Shown here in pieces: positions 32,901-44,900 of a stretch of 64,000 nucleotides of DNA. This DNA comes from Semisulcospira habei (Eukaryota > Mollusca > Gastropoda > Semisulcospiridae), in contig BTPG01000005.1 in NCBI GenBank assembly GCA_036245525.1, positions 119,992,417 through 120,056,416 on the forward strand, given 5' to 3'. The notes under the pieces are model-generated. The model searched no databases and was not told the origin of the DNA. It saw only the letters and a list, made by a program, of their open reading frames with translations. Made by a program: the position numbers and the translations under genes. Every line of letters begins with the position of its first letter. Position 1 is the stretch's first letter.

Positions 32901-35900
32901 TAGCTTCACTTCGGTGAACAGACGAGAACCGGTGAAAATGTGGAAAGGCCGTAGGCGCCAGGGGAAACTGCCCGAAGTCCCGAGGTACGTGAAGGACGAA
33001 CCAGACGCAGAGCGCGAGGCTCAAGGAGTGGGCACGTAGCTGGCTGGGGGACTCGACGGAGGAGTCAGCGGGTTGGAAGGAGGGCCATAAGGCCGACTAG
33101 GGTACCAACAGGCGATAAGGGTCGCGGTGCCCGGGGCTCAAGGAGGGGGCACAAGCGGCTTGGCGACTCGCCGTAGGAGTCAGCGGGCCCAGAGACTGAG
33201 GCCGAAGTGCCGAAGTGAGAACGAAGGCGACAAGGTCGTGGTGCCCGGCTCAAAGAGGGGGGCACATAGTCAGCTAGACGACTCGCCGTAGGAGTCAGCG
33301 GACTTAAGGCTGGGGCCGAAGGCCAACGCGTGAACTAATTGGCGACAAGGTCGCGGTGCCCAGGGCTCAAGGCAGGGTCACATAGCGGCTCTGCGACTCG
33401 CCGGAGGAGTCCGCAGGCTTAGGAGGGGCCGCGAGGCCAACGCGTCTACAATAGGCGACAAAGTCGCAGTGCCCGGGGCTCAAGGAGGGGGGCACGTAGC
33501 CGGCTTGGCGACTCGCCGGAGGAGTCAGCGGGCTGAACAGGTCCGAAGGCCGACGCGTAGACTAGTTAGCGACAAAGTCGCGGTGCCCGGGGCTCAAGGA
33601 GGGGGGCACGTAGCCGGCTAGGCGACACGCCGGAGGAGTCAGCGGGCTTAGAAGAAGGGCCGAAGGCCGAGGCATAAGCTAATTAGCGACAAAGGTCGCG
33701 GTGCCCGAGGCTCAAGGAAGGGGGCACGTAGCCGGCTTGGTGACTCGCCGGAGGAGTCAGCGGGCTCAGGAGGGGCCGCGAGGCCAAGCGTCAACTTCTT
33801 CTTTTTTCTTTTTTTTTTGTATGTAACAGGCGACAAGGTCGCGGTGCCTGGGGCTCAAGGAGGGGGGCACATAGCCGGCTAGGCGACTCGCCGGAGGAGT
33901 CAGCGGGCTTAGAAGAAGGGCCGAAGGCCGACGCTTAAACTAATTAGCGACAAGGGTCGCGGTGCCCGGGGCTCAAGGAGGGGGGCACGTAGCCAGCTTG
34001 GCGACTCGCCGGAGGAGTCAGCGGGCTTGAGGTTTGGCCGAAGGCCGACGCATGAACTAAAGGCGACAAGGTCGCGGTGCCCAGGGCTCCTTTTTTAAGG
34101 AGGGGGGCACGTAGCCGGCTTGGCGACTCACCGGAGGAGTCAGCGGGCTTAACGCGTCTACGAATAAGCTACAAACTTACCAGGGACGTGAGGTGTTGGG
34201 TATCCCAAGTCCGAGGGGAGCTTGAACAATCCCACCGTGCCGCGGGAGGTCCCAAGGAAGGCGGAAAGTCGCGGGTCGCTCGGTGGTGGAAACCAGAGTA
34301 GAGTCAAGAGGGGCAGCCAGCACAGCCGATGACAGAGGAGCAGGCGGCACCCGGTCGACAGACTGTGTGGCGGACACCAGGCCACTGGAAGTCGCCGTCC
34401 TGGGCAGATGCGCACTTGGTACTGCAACACATACCCATACATGAAATGTGACGGGCGGCGGGCAACTAACGCCGCCAGTTAAAGCTCCGAAGTAAGTAAC
34501 GAGCGAAACTCACCGTGAAATGCGGAGAGAAAACAAACAGAAGTCCGAGCCAAGCACGACGTCCGGCGACGCAGGGCGAGACATAGGAAGCGGCCGAGAC
34601 TTTACCTTTTCATGGCAGAACGGCAGAGTGACAAAGCACAAAGCACCGGACACTAGGTCACTGGAAGTCGCCGTACTGGGGAGAGGCGCACTTGGTAACT
34701 GCAACCCAAACCCAAATATGAAAGGCGACCGGCGGCGGGTAACAACGCCGCCATTTAAAGCTTCGAAATTTAAGAAACACGCGAAACTGACAATGAAATG
34801 CAAAGAGAAAACAACAGTAGCTCGAGCGAAGCCCGACGTCCGGCCCAGCCAGGCAAGACGTAGGAAGCGGCTGAGATTTTACCTTTCCATGGCGGGACGG
34901 CTGAGTGACGAAGCACAAAGTACCGGACAGTAGGTCACTGGAAGTCGCCATACTGGGGAGAGGCACACTTGGTAACTGCAACCCATACCCAAACATGAAA
35001 GGCGACCGGCGGCGGGTAACGAACCCCGCCATTTAAAGCTTCGAAATCAAGAAACACTCGAAACTCACCGTGAAATGCGGAGAGAAAACAACAGTAGCTC
35101 GAGCGAAGCCCGACGTCCGGCCCAGCCAGGCGAGACGTAGGAAACGGCCGAGACTTTACCTGTCCATGGCGGAATGGCAGGGTGACGAAGCCCAACCACC
35201 GCGCGACGGAAGCCTAGAAGGTTCCAGGGCCAGCCAAGTGCACGAGGCACAGAAGAGGGCTAACAGAGAAGATGGAGGCCACGCCAGAAGCAGTAGACGA
35301 GAGGCTAGGCGAAGGCAGGCCGGTAAGGGACGGTCGAACCGTACAGTCTTTCCAAGGGTCAGAGGCTCAGGTAAAAGCGTCCGAACGCTAACAGCGAAGT
35401 AGACAACTGGCTAAAGGAGACACCACTGGGCGCGTGACCGGATGGGCAGGGGAGGCTACTCTCTTCCCTGTTAGGGATCCCCGAGAGCCTCCTGGGGGGA
35501 CCCTTTGTGTCTTAGGCTAAAATTCATTTTTCTTTAAAAGGTATTTTTTCGAAAAATACTTACCGATGACATGACTGAATGGAAGTGTCTACTACTTACT
35601 CATTCTAGCCTAAGAGCCAGTTGTGTTAGAACACAACCCGGGAGGCACTCGGGGAACCCCGAGGGGACTAAGAGTTGTCTCCCTAAACCCACCACCCGGA
35701 AGCCGGGTACCCATAATCCCTCAGTCAGGATACTTAGCGCACCAGCGGCAAGCGGGGCAGGTGGGAGGGTCGTTTGAGTCATGTCATCGGTAAGTATTTT
35801 TCGAAAAAATACCTTTTAAAGAAAAATTCATTTTTCTCTAAAAGGTATTTTTTCGAAAAATACTTACCGATGACATGACTACATGGGAATATCTACTTCT

Positions 35901-38900
35901 AGGCTCAATTTTAGCCTACTTGCCCGTTGTGTGCCCACACAACCCGAGAGGCACTTGGGGAACCCCCCAGAGGGGCCGAGAGTTATCTCCCCATACCTGC
36001 CTTACCAGATCCGGTCACGAGACCATTCAGTCTGATACTTCGCTCGAAAGCGGCAAGCGGGGCAGGAGGGAGGGTCATCCGAGTCATGTCATCGGTAAGT
36101 ATTTTTCGAAAAAATACCTTTTAGAGAAAAATGAATTTATTTCCTCAAAAACATTACCGATGACATGACTACATGGGAGAATTGCGATGAGGAGGCGGGT
36201 GCCACCCAAAACTCCCCCAGCAGAACAGCGCCGTTCTCCCCGTCGCACACTCCCGACAATTTTAGCGAAGTGCATATCTACGGTGCCAGTGGCACCGGGA
36301 GGGAGTGTTGCGCGGCGGCGATGTCCCCCCACCAGTGCGAGATTCTCTCGCTGGCTAGCCAGGTCCCGGAGGTAGAAAGGGGCAAAGACCGACTCGGTTT
36401 TCTAGCCCACGGCTGCCACGATGTCCTTGACAGCGTGGTTTCGATCAAACGCGACGTTCGTGGTCATAGCTCGTACCTCGTGTGCGTGAATGTGCAGCCT
36501 CTTCGCTCCCTCAGGGGAGATCTCCTGATAAGCGGAGCGTATGACCCAGCGGAGCCAGGAAGAGATCGTCTGGGCTATAATGTCACGCTGGTTGGGTCTT
36601 AGGGGTAGGAAGAGGCGCGACCGTCCCCTGCGGACGGGCTTAGATCGCCGCAGATAGAGTTTTAAGGGCGCGCACGGGATCCTGTAGCCTGGTCTCCTGG
36701 GACCGGGGTCGGTCTCTCAGCGGCCTAATGGTGATCACCTAAGGCGGAGTTAAAGGAGACCTGTTCTTCGCCAGAAAGGCCGGGTCCGTGCGCAGCTGGA
36801 CGGAGCCATCTGTTCGGAATTGCAGACCGGCAGGGCGAGCCGAAAGCGCATGTAGCTCGCTCACAGGCGAAGCGGTAGGAAGTGCCAGCAGGAAACAAGT
36901 CTTGCGTGCCCAGTCCGCGAGCTGGGCCACAGGTAATGGTTCGAAGCGGGTGGAGTTCAACCACGTGAGCACCCAGGGTAGGACCCAGCGAGGAATGAGC
37001 GAGCGGAGTGTCGGGCGCTGGATGCCGCAGTGGCCCATAAGGTCGGCTAGGTCCTTGCAGGCGCCCGGATCGGGTCGTCCCAGGTGACGATAGGTGTCCG
37101 CAATCATGGACAGGTAACCGCGTACCGTGATGAGGGCTAGGCCTTGGTCTCGGAAGAGCCAGAGCAAGAAGTCCGCCAGCGGAGGATGCGTCAGATCCGT
37201 GGGCGTAAGGCCATGATCGGTGCACCAGGAACAGAGGACTCGCCACTTCCCTCGTAGACTCGAAGGGTCGACAGTCTCCGGGCCGCAGCGATCGCCTCCA
37301 TTGCTGCACCTGAGTAGACTCTAGCTCCGAGAGCTTGCCGCACAACCTCCAGGCGTGAAGGAGGAGACACTCCGGGCAGGGGTGGAACAGCGGCTGGCGC
37401 GGTTGCTTGAGCATGGTCCGCGGGGAGGGCAGCAGCAGGGGCGGGTGTGTGGCGAGGCTGAGCAGGTCGGTGGTCCAGGAGCGGTTCCAGACGAATGGAG
37501 CGACCAACAGGAGGAACGCCGAACAGCCCCGAAGTTAGAGGAGGACTTAGGGAACGAGGACGGTAGGGGGACAGGTATAGGCCACAAGTCCGTCCCAGGG
37601 AATGGAGAGCGCATCGACAGCCCAGGCAAGCTGGTCGGGAATCGGGGAGACGAAGAGGGGAAGTTGGTGGTTCCACCTCGTGGCGAACAAGTCGACCTGG
37701 GGAGTCTCCCAGCGGGCGCAGATCATCCGAAAGATGTCCTGTCGCCGGGTCCATTCCGTGTGTAGGAGTTGGTCGCGGCGAGACCGAGAGTCGGCCAAGA
37801 CATTCAGGCATCCGGGAACGTGCCGGGCTTGAAGGATAATGCTCCGGTCCTCGCACCAACGCATCTTCCTGTAGAGGAGCATACACAGGTCAGGGGAGCG
37901 TGTGCCACCTTGCTTCTGGATGTAAGCGACCACCGTCGTGTCGTCCGAAAGCACGAGAAGCTCCTGGTGTCTGAGGAGGTACTCCCCGGCCTGAAGGGCT
38001 CGCCAGACGGTCTGCATCTCCAGCCAATTGATGTGGGTGTGCGCCAAGTGTGAGGGCCAGGGGCCCGCCGTCGCGAGGCACCGCGGTAGGAGGTGGGCCC
38101 CCCACCCCGAAAGGCTGGCATCGACGCAAGGAGAGACCTGTGGAGGGGGAGAGGCTAAGGTAACTCCCGACGCTAGCCACGTAGGGTCGGTCCACCGACG
38201 AAGGTGCAGATGGAGCATCTGGGACACTGGGACCGCGGTCGTCAAGTCTCCGGAAGACGTGAGCCAATGGAGAAGAAGAAGCAGTTGAATTGGTCGGGAG
38301 TAGAGATGCCCTAGTGGGATAAGATCCGCTGCGGCGTTCATCAAACCCAGCAACTGAAGCCAGACTCTGGCGGGGGCTGCATCCTCCCGAGCTAACTAGT
38401 CGGCTAGATCCGCCATCTTCTTGATCCGGGGCGCCGGAAGGCGTACCGTGTTGAGGTTGGTAGCGCATTCCATACCCAGATGCACAACCCGGCGGGAGGG
38501 AGAGAGATCCGACTTGCCGTCGTCTACTAGGAAGCCCAGGTGTGCCAGGAGGTGCAGGAGAGCATCTCTGTCCGTGGCTAGCGCAGTCTCCGATTGGTTG
38601 CGCAACCGGAGGTCGTCCAGGTAGTTCGACGTGGACTGGAGGAGGACTGTCGGGCTAAGGCGACTAAGGCGTCGATCAGCCGAGTGAAGACCCAGGGGCG
38701 GAGGTTGAGTCCGAACGGCAATCCTACCGAAGGCGCTCGAGCGGTGCGCATTAGTGTCCTGAACTGAAGTGGAACGGCAGGAGTCGGGGGCGCGACCGAG
38801 TCGCGCAAGCTAGGGCTGACGTCTCTGCTGGCCAGACTCAGTGAGTAGGGCGCTACGCCGGCGTACCGATCCTCCGGAAGGATCAGCGGGCTTAACGGGG

Positions 38901-41900
38901 AGAGACGGGAGAGGAAGGCCAGTCACGTGGGACGGCACATGGCAGACTGCTGCAGGCCGGGCTCAGTGAGGCGGGCGCTGTGCCGGCAAACAGACCCTCC
39001 GGAAGGGTCAGCGGGCGTGGCAGCAGTGGCAGTCCTCTGATCAGCCATCAAGTGACCTGAAAGTGGAACGGAGGGAGTCGGGGCGCGACCGTGTCGCGCA
39101 AGCTAAGGCTGAAGCCTCTCTTGGCCAGACTCCGAGAGCCGGGCGCTATGCCGGCGTTCAGATCCTCCGGGGGGAGCAGCGACGATCCCGGCGAGGCGAA
39201 TGATCCCTCCAGCGATGCTCGAGGGGCGAGCGTGAGTGTCTAGAACTAACGGTGGAACGGGATGAGTCGGGGGCGCGACCGTGTCGCGCAGGTTGAGGCT
39301 GACGTCTCTCCTGGCCGGACTCAGTGAGAAGGGCTCTATGCCGGCGTTTAGATCCTCCGGAAGGATCAGCGGGCTTCTCGGGGAGAGAGAGAGGATGAAG
39401 GCCAGTCAACGTGGGACGGCTCATGGCGGACTGCTGCAGGCCGGGCTCAGTGAGGCGGGCGCTGTGCCGGCAAACAGACCCTCCGGAAGGGTCAGCGGGC
39501 GTGGCAGCAGTGGCGATCCTCTGGTCAGCGCACAACGCCGGGTCCCGACGAGCAGACCGTTCCGAGGGGCCGATGCGAGGAAGGGCGGTCGTTACCGAAG
39601 GGGCGGCGGAAGTGTCCACAGGAGCCGGACGAGAGATAGTAGACGGAGGTCGCTCTCGCCGATAAAACTCCAGAGGTCCGACCAAACGTCTCCGGCCAAG
39701 TCACACAGACATCCCGAGGAACGAACCGCCGACCCGTAGAGACTGAGTCGCCGAACAGCAAGGGTCCACCCAAGGGGGCACGGTGAAGTTGCGCTCGCAG
39801 GTCCGGCGGCAACGTACTGCAGGGGCGGAGCAGGGCATCTCGACGCATGATGTCGCAGTTGGCCGAAGCCACCATCGCGTTGACCGAGGAATGGTAGGCG
39901 GCGCAGTTGGCGGTCTCCGCGAGGACCAGCAGGTCTCCTAGGAGGGGAGAGATGGAAGGATGCCAGGATACCTCCACCCGACGAACCAAGGCTTGAGCGA
40001 GGAGCTCCATAACACCCGAGCAGGCTAAGGTGTTTCGGACCAAGGTCGCTGTCTTGTCCAGGCCCCGCAGCGGGGACCGCCGCAGCAGAGTCAGACCGCC
40101 GGCTAGGGACACCGCCGAAGGGTCCAGCGTAGGCAGAGGGATGGAGAAGGCCTGGGAGAGTCCAGCCCGCCGAAACAAGATGTCTAAATCCGCGGGCCAG
40201 CGACGGTCGGAGAAGAAGACCGGCTCCTGGGACGTGGCCAGCTGTAGGTGCGACGAAAAGACGTCTCGAAGACCCTTAAAGCCGGGCGGTTGGGGAAGCG
40301 ACCTAAACTTCTTGACCTGCCTCTCCGCGTCAACGAAGGCGGCGACCTTCCTCTTCAGCTCCGGGGAAGCTGCCGCGTGCGAGGTCGAGCGATCCTCCTC
40401 GTCCAACAGAGCCGAGACCGAGACTTCGGGTAGCAGGCTGAGCGCATCGTCCTGCAGGGAGCGTCGAGAATCCCGCTGACGGTGCTCGCGAGGCGAGCGA
40501 GAGCGCGGGCGTCTGGAGGAGGAACGGTGAGGATCAGGGTCGCGGCTGCGTCGCGACGGACGGTGCTGACGTCTCTCCGGGCCCTACTCCGGAAGTAGGC
40601 CACTATGCCAGCAAGGCGATCCTCCGGAAGGATCAGCGGGCTTGGTGCGGGGAGAGTGGTGAGGACGGCTCGTCAACGACGGACGGGTCAAGGCCAACTG
40701 CTGCTGGTCACTCTCAGTGAGACGTGCGCTAAGCCGGCAAACAGACCCTCCGGAAGGGTCAGCTGGCGTGGCAGCAGTGGCGGTCCTGTGGTCAGACAAA
40801 ACCGCGAACCCCGAAGAGGGGACCGTTCTGTGCGGGAGTGGCCGAGGAAACAGCCAGGGCGGCCAACGTGTCAAAGGGCGCTGAACGCTCGTAAGCCGGG
40901 CGGGCACGCTCTCGGCGGTAAAAGGACCAAGGTCCGCCCACATAACCTCAGGCCAGGCCGCACACCGCTTACACTCTGGTATCAGATTCAGTCCACCCAA
41001 CCAATTTCAAATACAAACGATTTTGAACTTCCAAAGACTACAGCAGCTCGCCTGAGCTTGCCCTTAGCACCACGTGAAAGTTCTGTGTTTACGTTCCGTG
41101 TGTGAGTGAATGCGCGTGACTCACGTGAGCGCGCTTGTTGGGCCCAGTTCGGGGCGGCGCTTTGAGCCGATTTTCAATTGGGATAAAGCGCCTATGTAAT
41201 GTGCTTATTATTATTATTATTATTATTATTACACCTGCGGTCCGAGGAACCACCGAACGCGGTAGGGAGACCGAGTGAGTGTCCGTCGGCCACCTAAAGT
41301 CATCGCACCGGGAGCACAACGACATTATCGAAGCGTAGGCGGGCTCCCGGTGAAAGCGTAATGGGGCACTCTCGGAGGGCTAACGGGGCTTTAAACGGGC
41401 TAACACACACGGAGCCCAAGGCCCACGTGCAAAACGGGCGCGACACGGCAACAGCCGACCGTGAGCTAATCAGGCACTACGCACTGAAACGAACCCCAAA
41501 GCAAAAGCAGGGAAGCACCCACAGGCAGCCGGCTCTCAGCCCGAGGGCCGGCCGAGGGAACTACCGCTACCTTACCTCTGCAACGAAGGGAAGGGGGGGA
41601 AGGGCAGTCAAACCGCCGTCCACAGAAGCAGAAGAATCCCCGCAAGTGGCCCAACGAAGCAGGAAGAGAAGGCCAGGTAGAAGGCAGGGTAGAAGCGGGC
41701 GCAGAGCACACGAAGTCGGCAACAAGCGTCGGTAGGCAGAAGACCGGTCGAGGCAGCGAGAGCGCGGGCCAGACACGTCTTCTCTCCACGAGCGAAGTAG
41801 AAAGACTGAATGGTCTCGTGACCGGATCTGGTAAGGCAGGTATGGGGAGATAACTCTCGGCCCCTCTGGGGGGTTTCCCGAGTGCCTCTCGGGTTGTGTG

Positions 41901-44900
41901 GGCACACAACGGGCAAGTAGGCTAAAATTGAGCCTAGAAGTAGATATTCCCATGTAGTCATGTCATCGGTAATGTTTTTGAGGAAATAAATGAATTTGTT
42001 TCTTCAAAAACATTACCGATGACATGACTGAATGGAAGAATTGCGAACAGGAGGTGGGTGCCGCGCTCCAGCACACCTTAGGGCCCAAGGGCCGTCCTCC
42101 CTAACGCAAACTCCCGACGACCCTAGGTAGGTGAATACCTACGGCGCTGAGGCGCCAGGAGGGAGTTGTGCCCCCCGCAAAAGGCCCCCACCAGAGCGAG
42201 GAGTCTCGCTGGCCTGGCAGAACTCTGCGATCGAGGCGGGCGAAGTCATCCTGTCCGCCAGCCTCCAGTAGCCATGAAGTGTAAGACAGTACAGTCCCTG
42301 ACGAATGTGACGTTCGTGGCCATGCAAGTGCCTTGATAACGTACCTGTAGCCTCTAACCTCCCTGAGGGAGGGGTCCTGTAATTCAGAACGTATGACTGA
42401 GCGTAGCCAGGAAGAACGTCCGGCCTGTAGCGTCAGTGCTGCCGGAACCGGCAAAGAGGCGAGCGCGTCCGTAGCGAACGGCTATGTCGTAGGCACACGT
42501 GAGGCTTGTACAGGGATTTGCTACGTGGTCTCCTGGTGGAATAGCGCCCCGTAAGCGGGCGCAAGGTGAACCTGTGGACCAGAGGCGCGGAGGTCCAGGT
42601 AAGGTATGGTCCGAGAGGAGCTGTACGTAATTATTCCCTCGAACTGTAGGCAGACCGGGCGAGTCGTAGCTCCTGAAGCTCGTTAACCAATCCACCATGG
42701 CAACATCAGTCAGGCGCCGTATGGCTGCAAGGGCAAGACGTAGCAAGCGATGACTCCTCACGAGGGGAGTCGACAGGGGGCTACGGACGAGCGCGTGTAA
42801 GTCTCTCCGAACCGGGCTCTGAGGAGAGGCGGGTTATCTGCCGGCAAGTGGACCCCCAGCAGGATCCCGGCGGCTTACTTGGAGACGAGTGGGTACCGAG
42901 ATTGGACGTGGGACGTCGCCAAGCGCGACTCTCTGAACTGGGCTCTGTGAGGCGAGTTCTCTGCTTCTCAAAAGCTGTGTCCGGGCTCGCTCCGTCCGGG
43001 TAGCGGCCTCGTCGGTCAAAACCCCACCCTGTGCCCTAGTCCACTGAAATCGTTGTGGAGACCCTCCACAGGATCATCCTGGTCTCATGCGTCGATCCTC
43101 CGAAGGTGTCCTGGTGCATTCCGTGTGTAGCCACTGGTCCCACCGGGGAAGACTGGCCCAGATCTACCGTCGGTCCAGGTAGCGTCATGCACGGAGGGAG
43201 TTGAAGTTCTTTCCCCAAGCACCAGGGTAGGGGGTACGCACTGGTCGGAGGATCGCCAGCTGCCCTGTCGCGATGCCGGAGAGGAGAAGCTCCTGTGACC
43301 TATCCTTCCTCCCACGAGCAGAAGAAGAAGGCCTAGTAGTCCGCGTCGGATCCAACTAAGCACGCTCTTGTCCGCGAAGTCCGAAGGTCGGAGGGTTGGA
43401 CCTCGAGAAGAATCACGGAAGTAGGAAGCGTAGCTTGAGCAGCCGGGCTTAGAGACGACTAAGGTGAGTAGATCCGACTCCGTGTAGTGGCTAGGTCCTC
43501 CATCACGAGCACAGCCAAGCGGTACCACCTGTCCGAAGTCCGGCACCCCCCCGGGTGCCCAACGAGAGTTGTCGAGATGGTCAGACGTCAGGGAGAAGGG
43601 GCTGCGCCTTGGTTCCCCAGTGTCCACGATGGATGAGAACCCCCGGTGAGTCAGGTGGCGATGCCGGGCAAACTTCCGCAGCAGGGCGGCGGCGATGAGC
43701 TTGGATGTCCCGTCCAGCGCCGGCCGCGTGTCCATCCGCGCGGAAGAACAGGTCTGACGGAACCGCAGCACTGGAAGCCGAAGAAGAGGGAGAGGAGAAC
43801 GGCTGAGACGTCCGAGCAACCAGTCCGAGGGGTCGTCAGCCGTCAAACTCAGGGTGTCGAAGTCCCGCTGTCTGGAACCGGCGACCGAGGAGGGCGACGA
43901 GGGCTCCGAGGGAGGGAATCCCGCTGACGGCGAACCGCAGAGGTCGAAGACTCCCTCCGAAGGGGAGAGCGAAAGACGGAGCGACGCGGCGAGGGTCTCC
44001 TGAGAGCCGAAGGCGGGTCCCGACGAGGAGAAAGGCTGCGACGAGGAGGAACGGAATGGAGAGGATGAGGGAAGAGGAAGTGGCCGGTCGATGGGAAGAG
44101 GAACGGGACGAACGGGAGTCCGTACGAGATGGGGAACGCGAAGAAGGCGAAACCCGTCTGAGTCGAGGGAGTCCTGATCCGTCGAACAATGAGTGGAGAA
44201 GGTCCTCCTACGATCTTGCGAAGCAGAGCGATAACGGTGAGTAGAATCCCGGCGCCTACAATCTTCGCCAACAGGAGGCTCCGGACGAGTGCGTGTAAGT
44301 CTCTGTGAACCAGGCTCTTGGGAGAGGCGGGTTGCTTGCCGGCAAGGGGACCCCTGCGGCCAGAGACGAGTGGGGAACGAACCAGGCTCTTGGGAGAGGC
44401 GGGTTTCTGTGCACTAATCCGTTGAATACTCAGTGGCGTCTTCTGTGTCGGATCAAGTTGGTCTCGCGCGTCTGGTGCCGGGGGCACAGCGGAAGGCGTC
44501 TCGGTAATCTTCAAGCACCCGAGCGGGTAGGAGGCTCCCTCCTATAAGTTCCAGAGATTAGACCATCGCAGATCCGGCCAGGTAGCACAGACGTCACAAG
44601 TGTGGTCGGAAGCACACCCAGCGCACAGGAGACAGACTGTATGGTTATCCGACGGCCACTGGAAGCCTCCGCATTGTGTGCAGGTCACCAGTAGGCCAAT
44701 GCAACACACAAAACATGAGGGCACTCGGCGAGTGTCTACAGGATCTCTGGAGGGATGTGAAGAACGGCAACTCCTAAGCACGCCAGCAGAGGAGGGTGAG
44801 CGGAGTGTAGACCTGGAGCGGCGTAAGGGTCACTCCAATGAGGCGATCCGTAGAGGAAGATCATCCAACGGTGCCGATAGTGGTCCCTACTCTGGCGCCG

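Larger units (their letters stand above)
35827..41990 (-). mobile_element. DIRS-6, inserted in the ICR of DIRS-5
   Basis: Left core 35865-35880, left terminal repeat to 36097, ICR 36082-36170, right terminal repeat about 41800-41971, end near 41990. Barcode ACATGGGA at all three places. It interrupts the DIRS-5 ICR precisely at AAATTCATTT, the same point where its own ends join in its own ICR. All main parts (YR, RNase H, part of RT, Gag) are visible, making it the best-preserved DIRS copy, though not intact. Confidence 0.9.

Noticed and set aside
33020..34165. A CRISPR-like regularly spaced array
   Set aside because: The repeats are 118-bp tandem units with no unique spacers in a eukaryotic transposon; this is a minisatellite.
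35525..35830. A solo duplicated terminal repeat or tandem DIRS pair
   Set aside because: The barcodes show that 35525-35826 belongs with 41991-48440, so it is the left part of a split element and not a solo end.
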